DNA from: Candidatus Mycobacterium methanotrophicum
Lineage (GTDB): Bacteria; Actinomycetota; Actinomycetes; Mycobacteriales; Mycobacteriaceae
NCBI RefSeq assembly: GCF_023515995.1
Contig: NZ_CP097321.1
Span: 1 to 64,000, forward strand
Direction of reading: 5' to 3'
Length of the DNA stretch: 64,000 nt
The notes under the pieces are model-generated. The model saw nothing but the letters and a program-made list of their open reading frames with translations, did no database searches and had not been told where the DNA came from. Positions 59,229 through 64,000 of this stretch are shown one piece after another. Position 1 is the stretch's first letter, and every line of letters starts with the position of its first letter. The position numbers and the translations under genes are program-made.

Positions 59229-59558
59229 TCACCAAGCCCGGCTGATGCAGGCGCATACGTGCTCGTACTTGTCGAAATCCGGGTCCGCCTCTATGTCGCA
59301 GGCTATTCCCGTCATGGCGGCCACCGCCGCGAGCACAGTCAAGCGCACCGCCACAGGCAACCACCATCCCGGCGCCGCCCACACGTGCCTGGTGCGCGGC
59401 TGCGCCGACGCCCCGTACTCAGTCCCGCCACCGTCTACCGGCACTCGCCGACGCACGACGGCCGCAGTGATCCAAACACCCATTCCCGCCGCGCCGTACA
59501 GCAACACGTCCGCGCTCCACTGCGCCACCGATCGGGTCAGATCTGACACACTCGACAT
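59229..59558 (-). CDS. Small two-helix membrane protein, first of the operon
   Basis: 109 aa with two hydrophobic segments (DVLLYGAAGMGVWITAAVV and LPVAVRLTVLAAVAAMTGIA), separated by a Pro/Gly-rich loop and ending in a short Cys-containing tail. ATG 59558 follows AAGGAAGTGAG. It heads five closely spaced minus-strand genes. One membrane protein plus four small soluble proteins might form a small envelope or defence system. Confidence 0.5.
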   Translation of the reverse strand: MSSVSDLTRSVAQWSADVLLYGAAGMGVWITAAVVRRRVPVDGGGTEYGASAQPRTRHVWAAPGWWLPVAVRLTVLAAVAAMTGIACDIEADPDFDKYEHVCACISRAW

Positions 59559-59624
59559 CTCCGACTCACTTCCTTGAAGCGCACAAGCGGCGAAGCAGGT
59601 TCATGTAATCGATCCTTGAGCCCA

Positions 59625-60011
59625 GCTCGAGCGCTTTCAAGAGGACCGCCAACGCGCCACACCCACCGACGCGGTCGGGCGCCGTCCAGGCAGTCTCAAG
59701 AGGCCGTTTATGGCTACAGCTACGACCACCCGCAACCGGCTCGCCGCGCAGGCCCGCCAGCGCGGCATCTCAATCGCGGCGCTCCTCGACGAACTGTCCG
59801 AACAGGCCGAACGGCAAGCCGCATTCGAGGCTGAGCGCATCGCCACCCTCGCCGCCGCCGAAATGCCCAAGGTCGGCGACGAGGACCTAGGTTGGGGCAC
59901 CTCCACCGGGTGATGTCATTGAGTGATCCACGGCGCGGAAGGTATTGCAGCAAGCCAAGGTTAAAGCTCAAGCGCTTTCAACAAGGCCGTCGGCGCTCCA
60001 CGCCCACCCGA
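59625..60011 (+). repeat. Direct repeats flanking an antitoxin-like gene
   Basis: Imperfect 46-47 bp direct repeats at 59625-59670 and 59965-60011 share AGCTC(G/A)AGCGCTTTCAA, then a GCC-rich part and CCAC(A/G)CCCACC(C)GAC. They bracket the plus-strand gene at 59710-59913. This layout suggests a duplicated cassette boundary or a pair of operators. Confidence 0.5.
59710..59913 (+). CDS. Orphan antitoxin-like protein
   Basis: 67 aa: MATATTTRNRLAAQARQRGI, a helical coiled-coil-like middle, and an acidic end with DEDLGW. Size and pattern fit small type II antitoxins of the VapB/MazE sort. No toxin frame follows: the next minus-strand gene is a nuclease pseudogene. If the toxin was lost, this could act against a toxin elsewhere. 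Confidence 0.45.
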   Translation: MATATTTRNRLAAQARQRGISIAALLDELSEQAERQAAFEAERIATLAAAEMPKVGDEDLGWGTSTG

Positions 60012-60105
60012 CCCAGATGTCTAGCGTGTCATGTTGGCGCGGTTTGACGGTGGTCGCCACGTTGGCCGACGTAGCGCCAAGTCCCGTTGTCGTGGATGCT
60101 GCGTT

Positions 60106-60685
60106 TTACGTCGTCTTCGGTACTGATTCCGTGTGGCCGTAGCAGGGGACTCCCCAAATCCCGATCCCGGCCGCTTGTGCTTGTTTCTCGGCGGCGGCAA
60201 TCTCGTTGGCCCACATGCTCGGATGGTGCCTGTACACGTAGGAATGTGCATGGCCGGCGCGTGCGGCTTCTACGGCGTAGTTCCGTCCGTCCGAAAGCAT
60301 GATGGCGGCCAGAGTGCGTCCATAGCGATCGTGCACGTCTTGGCTGGGGTCAATGACTACGCTGACTCTCTGTTGGGAGAGAAGCGATTTTGCGTACTCG
60401 GTCGCTTCCGAGCCTCCGCAGCCCCACTGTGTAGCGAGGCTTCTTCGTCTCGGGGGTGTCGATGCCGATTATCCGAATCCTCAACCGGCCCCGCTCATCT
60501 GAACGCACATCAACCGTGTCGCCGTCCACCACCTTCACGACCACGGCGTTGGTCTGCTGTGGGCCCGCATGACTGTGGCCACACCCCGAAATAAGCAGCG
60601 CCGCGGCGATGAAAAGACCCATCCCGGCGACCCAGCCGTAGCGGCCGGGCAGTGCAACGCCAACGCCTGGGTTTGATCTAGACAT
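60106..60685 (-). pseudogene. Thermonuclease-like lipoprotein with a frameshift
   Basis: The first frame has a lipoprotein signal (MGLFIAAALLISGCGHSHAG) and an SNase start: VVVKVVDGDTVDV, LRIRIIGIDTPETKKPRYTVG. A one-base slip in the C4 run at 60422-60425 then leads to a premature stop. The other frame continues with CGGSEATEYAKSLLSQQRV and DVHDRYGRTLAAIMLSDG to 60106. Either a real inactivating mutation or a homopolymer sequencing error. Confidence 0.7.
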
Positions 60686-60730
60686 CTCACGCCGCCTCGC
60701 CGGTCGTCGAGGTAGCTGACTCCACGTCCC

Positions 60731-61168
60731 TCACCGGTCCGGAATCGCGAGACCCAGCTTCTGCAAGTCGTCGTGGACGGCGCCGCCGTCGAAGACACGT
60801 CCGTTTCCGAGGTAGAGAACGAGCCCGCCACCACGCTCCGCAACCAGGTCGCCGCTCAGCGCATCGGGCGCCGCCAGCGGCAACAGATTCGGGCCAATGG
60901 CGCTGGGGTTGATCCGGAAGAATTCTGCATCAGGCAGAACAGCCCGGACCGCCACAGGCGCCTTGTCTCGTTCATCGGCCTGCCCGCTGTTTGACCGTTC
61001 TTGGGGTAAGAACTTCAGCGGCTTAGCGCTGAAAATTCCATCAGGAGCATCGATTACGGTGCGGGCGAAAATCCTGGCGTTGTGCAGAGTGAAATCTGGC
61101 CGCGACTCTTTGAGTGCCTTTGCCAGTCGTTCGGTGCGGTTTGTGCCGCCAGCGTTAAACATCAACAT
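60731..61168 (-). CDS. Hypothetical protein with MLMFNAGG start
   Basis: 145 aa. Starts MLMFNAGGTNRTERLAKALK, shares its leader and first eight codons with the membrane-protein gene at 56806, then differs fully. It has an alpha/beta pattern (TLHNARIFARTVIDAP, VVLYLGNGRVFDGG-like end) that I cannot assign. It lies 45 nt upstream of the nuclease gene and may be cotranscribed with it. Confidence 0.5.
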   Translation of the reverse strand: MLMFNAGGTNRTERLAKALKESRPDFTLHNARIFARTVIDAPDGIFSAKPLKFLPQERSNSGQADERDKAPVAVRAVLPDAEFFRINPSAIGPNLLPLAAPDALSGDLVAERGGGLVLYLGNGRVFDGGAVHDDLQKLGLAIPDR

Positions 61169-61212
61169 GCTGTCGAACGTAAGTCCAGGAATCGCGATGT
61201 TCCAGAGGACCT
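61169..61212 (-). promoter_or_regulatory. Second type of repeated 5' leader, copy B
   Basis: Minus strand: AGGTCCTCTGGAA, CATCGCGATTCCTGGAC, TTACGTTCGACAGC, ATG. Compare copy A at 56807-56850. Between the two copies identity extends from about 13 nt inside the leader through codon 8 of each gene with few changes. From 61213 to 61394 no gene is seen. Confidence 0.55.
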
Positions 61213-61394
61213 GACGCGCGACTCAAGGACATGACACCGGTATTCGCCGTCGACGACGGACCCCACATCGGGCACGTGCGTTCGGCTTTGGTGCTGCGGG
61301 TAACCAGCCGGTGCCGTGTGGGGCTCGAACGGCGAGAGCGGAGCGGCTTGCGGAGCTGGCACGAAGCGCCGCCATCATCGACGCCAACGGGGCG

Positions 61395-61972
61395 CTACGT
61401 CGGCGGCAGCCTGCAGACGCGCGCGTATGCGATGCAGGAGAAAGGATCGAACGCTGTCGCGGTGACCCGCTGTAGCAGGGGCACGTGCTCAATCCAGCTC
61501 CAGCTGAGCCATCGTGTGACGCAGAGTCCGGTTATAGACGCGGCGCCGGCGCGCTTGAGGGCGGCGGCAGCCGATTGCATCGACGTTCCCGAAGTCCACG
61601 TGTCGTCGACCAGTAGCACGCGTTTGCCCACGATCGCGGGGTGCACGCCGGGTGGGATGGCGAATCGATCGGCATCGGCCGTGCGCGGGGCGTCCACTGG
61701 ACCGGCTTCGATGAGGACGCGGCTGATCTGGTACGGACCGTCGCGGGCGGGATCGTCTCCAACGAGGCGCGCGACGTTACGGGGGCGATGTGGGAGACCG
61801 GATGTAATCCGGGACGTGGTGTTCGGGACGGCACGTAGGTTGCGGCGTCCCACGGTAGGCCGTTCTCGGCGGCGCGGATGCATCTGTCGTGGATGGCGGT
61901 GGTGGTGTTGGTGAGCAGCTGCACGTCGAGTTTGTTCCGCTCGGTCGGCGGCTGGGCCTTGTATGAGCGCAT
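61395..61972 (-). pseudogene. ComF-like phosphoribosyltransferase with a frameshift
   Basis: Frame one starts MRSYKAQPPTERNKLDVQLL and includes VPSRTPRPGLHPVSHIA. A one-base slip in the G5 run at 61781-61785 moves the rest to another frame: RNVARLVGDDP and the PRPP motif KRVLLVDDTWTSGTSMQSAA, ending at 61395. The family occurs in actinobacterial mobile and defence contexts and its substrate is unknown. Mutation or homopolymer read error are both possible. Confidence 0.65.
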
Positions 61973-62073
61973 GGTCTGAGCGCTCTGGGAGCGTCCTTCG
62001 ACGATTATCTGGAGGAGAAGGAGAGCAAATACGGCTTGACCTGCAGGTACGCTGTCATGGTCATGTCCACGAC

Positions 62074-62144
62074 GGGGTCATAGTTCAACGGTAGAACGGG
62101 GCCTTTGCAAGGCTCAGATCGGGGTTCGATTCCCCGTGACTCCA
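62074..62144 (+). tRNA. tRNA-Ala (anticodon UGC)
   Basis: 71-nt cloverleaf. Acceptor GGGGTCA (62074-62080) with TGACTCC (62137-62143) and discriminator A62144; D arm GTTC/GAAC; anticodon stem GGGCC/GGCTC with loop TTTGCAA and anticodon TGC at 62106-62108; T arm CGGGG/CCCCG with loop TTCGATT. Position 3-70 is a G-U pair, the identity element for alanyl-tRNA synthetase. CCA is not encoded. The D loop is short (7 nt). Confidence 0.9.
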
Positions 62145-62308
62145 CAATTCGCCACGCGTCGTGAGGACGGCCTGTGGATAACTCGTGCGCGCGGCCGGAA
62201 AACCAGCTAATGTCGAACGCATGTTCGATAGAACTCGGGCGAAATTTGCTCCGGGACACTCCGCCCCATATCCCCCACTGGCGCCTTATTGTTACTAGCG
62301 TGACGGTC

Positions 62309-63484
62309 ATGGCCGACGTGCTGACATTGCCGAACAATTCTGGAGGATCGCTCGTCGCGGCAGAGTTCTTTGCCGGGATCGGGCTGGTCCGCATCGGACT
62401 CGAACGGGCAGGTTTCCGAGTCGCGTGGTCCAACGACATCGAGCCGACTAAACAGGCTATGTACGACAACAACTTTCGCAACGCCCTCGATCACCACAGG
62501 TATGCATTGGGCGATATTGCGAACGTGCGGGCAGCCGAACTGCCCTCAGATTTGGCATTGGCTTGGGCTTCGTTTCCGTGCATCGATCTTTCTCTTGCGG
62601 GCCGTCGTGAAGGGCTGGGTGGGGAGCATTCCGCAACATTCTGGCACTTCACGCGAATCTTGGACGACCTCGGCACGCGGCGACCACCCGTTGTAGCGCT
62701 GGAGAATGTAGCGGGACTGGCTACTTCCCGGGGTGGGGCTGATCTTGCGGCCGCAATCGGCGAGCTGAATAGGCTAGGTTACTCTGTCGACTTGCTGGCC
62801 ATCGACGCTCGCCGGTTCGTCCCCCAGTCTCGACCACGCCTGTTTGTAATCGGAGCGCAAGATCCTCCCCAGCATGCGCAGCAACGCCATCCGTTTCGGC
62901 CGAAGTGGCTTCGCGCCGCGTTTGACAATAGTTCGCTGAGGACCCATCAGGCGGCGCTCCCGCCGGTTCCGGCACCGATGACGAAGGGATTGCGGGGCGT
63001 TATCGAGCAGATCGGCGCCGACGATGCGCGATGGTGGGATGACGAGCGTGTCGCAGCCTTCGCGGGTTCGTTGTCTCCGTTGCAGCACGAGCGTCTAGAC
63101 ATGTTGCGACGCAAGCAGTCTACGGCCTACCGGACGGCCTATCGGCGCACCCGCCACGGGGTGGCGGTGTGGGAGGTACGCTCTGACGATATCGCTGGAT
63201 GTCTGCGAACTGCTCGCGGGGGTTCGTCACGGCAAGCCTTGGTCGAGGTCGGACGAGGGCAGGTTCGAGCACGCTGGATGACACCAGCGGAATATGCTCG
63301 GCTCATGGGGGCAGACGGCTACAAACTCGACGGATTGCGAACCAACCAGGCGCTGTTCGGGTTCGGCGACGCCGTGTGCGTGCCGGTAGTCGAATGGCTC
63401 GCGGCGAATTACCTTGTGCCGCTTGTCGACGGTGCCCTAAGGCCAGTTGAACGCCGCGCCGATCAGTTGGCGGTAAATGGCTGA
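62309..63484 (+). CDS. DNA (cytosine-5) methyltransferase
   Basis: 391 aa. C5-methylase motifs: I EFFAGIGLVRIGLERAGF (19-36), IV SFPCIDLSLAGRREGL with catalytic Cys at 91, VI LENVAGL (131-137), VIII FVPQSRPRLFVIG, and IX/X near the C-terminus (RWMTPAEYARLMG; FGDAVCVPVVEWLA). It protects the sites cut by the following nuclease. ATG 62309 is chosen; a GTG at 62300 is possible. The next gene overlaps by 8 nt. Confidence 0.9.
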   Translation: MADVLTLPNNSGGSLVAAEFFAGIGLVRIGLERAGFRVAWSNDIEPTKQAMYDNNFRNALDHHRYALGDIANVRAAELPSDLALAWASFPCIDLSLAGRREGLGGEHSATFWHFTRILDDLGTRRPPVVALENVAGLATSRGGADLAAAIGELNRLGYSVDLLAIDARRFVPQSRPRLFVIGAQDPPQHAQQRHPFRPKWLRAAFDNSSLRTHQAALPPVPAPMTKGLRGVIEQIGADDARWWDDERVAAFAGSLSPLQHERLDMLRRKQSTAYRTAYRRTRHGVAVWEVRSDDIAGCLRTARGGSSRQALVEVGRGQVRARWMTPAEYARLMGADGYKLDGLRTNQALFGFGDAVCVPVVEWLAANYLVPLVDGALRPVERRADQLAVNG

Positions 63485-63989
63485 CGTGGCGAACCGGCGT
63501 CAAGGTACGCGACCGCCAACGCGCGGACTTCCAGCGCTCCAGGTCCGCGAGTTTCGCCGCCGCTTAGCCGAGGCGTTCAACCAAACTGACGCGCAGGGGC
63601 GAGTTTGGGCGAACGCGAAGTGGGGCATCTACGCCTTTTACGATTACGATGCAGAGCCCATCTATGTTGGACAGACCAACGAATCGCTGCGGACGCGGGT
63701 GCGGCGGCATCTGACCAACCAGCGGACCGATGCCGTCGCGATGCGCATCCTGGACGTTTTCGAAGTTGCCAAACTCGAGTTGTGGCCGTTGTGGGATCTC
63801 GAGTCCGAGCAGAGGAACGATCCGGACGCCAAGGCCCTCCTGAACGCGGCTGAATACTCGGCATACCTGCAGGCGATAGCGAAGAGCCGTTTCAAGGCGA
63901 TCCTCAACGAGAATCCCGCCTCTTTCAGACCCAGTCGAGCTGCCCGACTCGATCACCTTCGACCTGATCACATCGGAAGCGCGCCGTGA
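63477..63989 (+). CDS. GIY-YIG restriction endonuclease
   Basis: 170 aa. GIY-YIG core: GIYAFYDYDAEPIYVG (50-65), TRVRRHL with the catalytic Arg, and a later Glu in NAAEYSAYL. Overlap with a C5 methyltransferase gene matches Eco29kI-like type II systems. The target site cannot be read from the sequence. The stop overlaps a possible next start (GTGA at 63986). Confidence 0.8.
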   Translation: MADVANRRQGTRPPTRGLPALQVREFRRRLAEAFNQTDAQGRVWANAKWGIYAFYDYDAEPIYVGQTNESLRTRVRRHLTNQRTDAVAMRILDVFEVAKLELWPLWDLESEQRNDPDAKALLNAAEYSAYLQAIAKSRFKAILNENPASFRPSRAARLDHLRPDHIGSAP

Positions 63990-64000
63990 GCGAGGGCACC
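63986..64000 (+). CDS. Start of a further coupled gene (partial)
   Basis: GTGAGCGAGGGCACC: a GTG overlapping the TGA of the nuclease gene, reading VSEGT up to the window end. The GTGA overlap is the same coupling seen throughout this element, so a third gene of the restriction operon is likely. Too short to identify. Confidence 0.3.

Noticed and set aside
60029..60105. Extra minus-strand frame after the nuclease stop
   Set aside because: Arg/Pro-rich shadow frame with no RBS and no motif.

Overview
The window looks like part of a large GC-rich mycobacterial conjugative-type plasmid. The diagnostic features are a complete ESX/type VII secretion locus with PE, PPE, EsxA/EsxB, EccA-E, a mycosin and Esp proteins, a plasmid-borne Lsr2, an Ami1-type amidase, dense ATGA/GTGA start-stop overlaps, and mycobacterial insertion sequences. 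No replication initiator, partition pair, relaxase, VirB4 or CRISPR array is visible here.

Left accessory region (1-12.1 kb, minus strand): a phage-T4-like rIIA/rIIB pair, an ArdC-like antirestriction protein, DUF3846 and DUF4262 proteins, a zinc-ribbon protein and a double-HTH protein. Most form separate units, each with a hairpin terminator behind it and, in front, a near-identical promoter plus 5' leader. The leader has a TANNNT -10 box, a 10-11 nt spacer, a small hairpin with mostly pair-preserving changes, then a purine-rich ribosome binding site. An IS256-family element lies at 9.4-10.8 kb.

CRISPR region (12.1-17.4 kb): a type IV-B CRISPR-Cas locus, csf1-cas11-csf2-csf3 on the plus strand. 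Divergent from it is a tightly coupled minus-strand operon: an ADP-ribosyltransferase-fold protein, a 142-aa unknown protein and a CysH-like PP-loop protein. A strong hairpin sits between the two operons.

Scrambled region (17.4-31 kb): a tnpB remnant fused to another gene, a set of chromosome-like genes (DUF5709, adenosine-specific kinase, DUF2267, a truncated AmmA-type radical SAM gene, a DUF4352 lipoprotein), fragments of IS256 and rIIB, and an unnamed gene broken by an IS3-family element that is itself broken by an IS5-family element. Two 777-bp copies in inverted orientation (7486-8262 and 29644-30420) bracket about 21 kb. Boundary logic points to the right copy as the original.

ESX region (30.2-52.4 kb, minus strand): transcription order is EspC-like, EspK/EspB-like, EspL-like, SARP-like regulator, EspH, EccA, EccB, EccC; PE, PPE; EsxB, EsxA; EspI, EccD, MycP, EccE, Lsr2; then a DUF2637 membrane protein. 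The order resembles chromosomal ESX-1. A two-domain HTH regulator is divergent at the upstream end.

Right accessory region (52.5-64 kb): an IS607-family recombinase with a tnpB stump, an amidase/membrane-protein pair, a secreted chymotrypsin-like protease, a five-gene operon of unknown function, an orphan antitoxin-like gene between direct repeats, frameshifted nuclease and phosphoribosyltransferase genes, a tRNA-Ala(UGC), and a C5 methyltransferase/GIY-YIG restriction-modification pair that runs to the window end.
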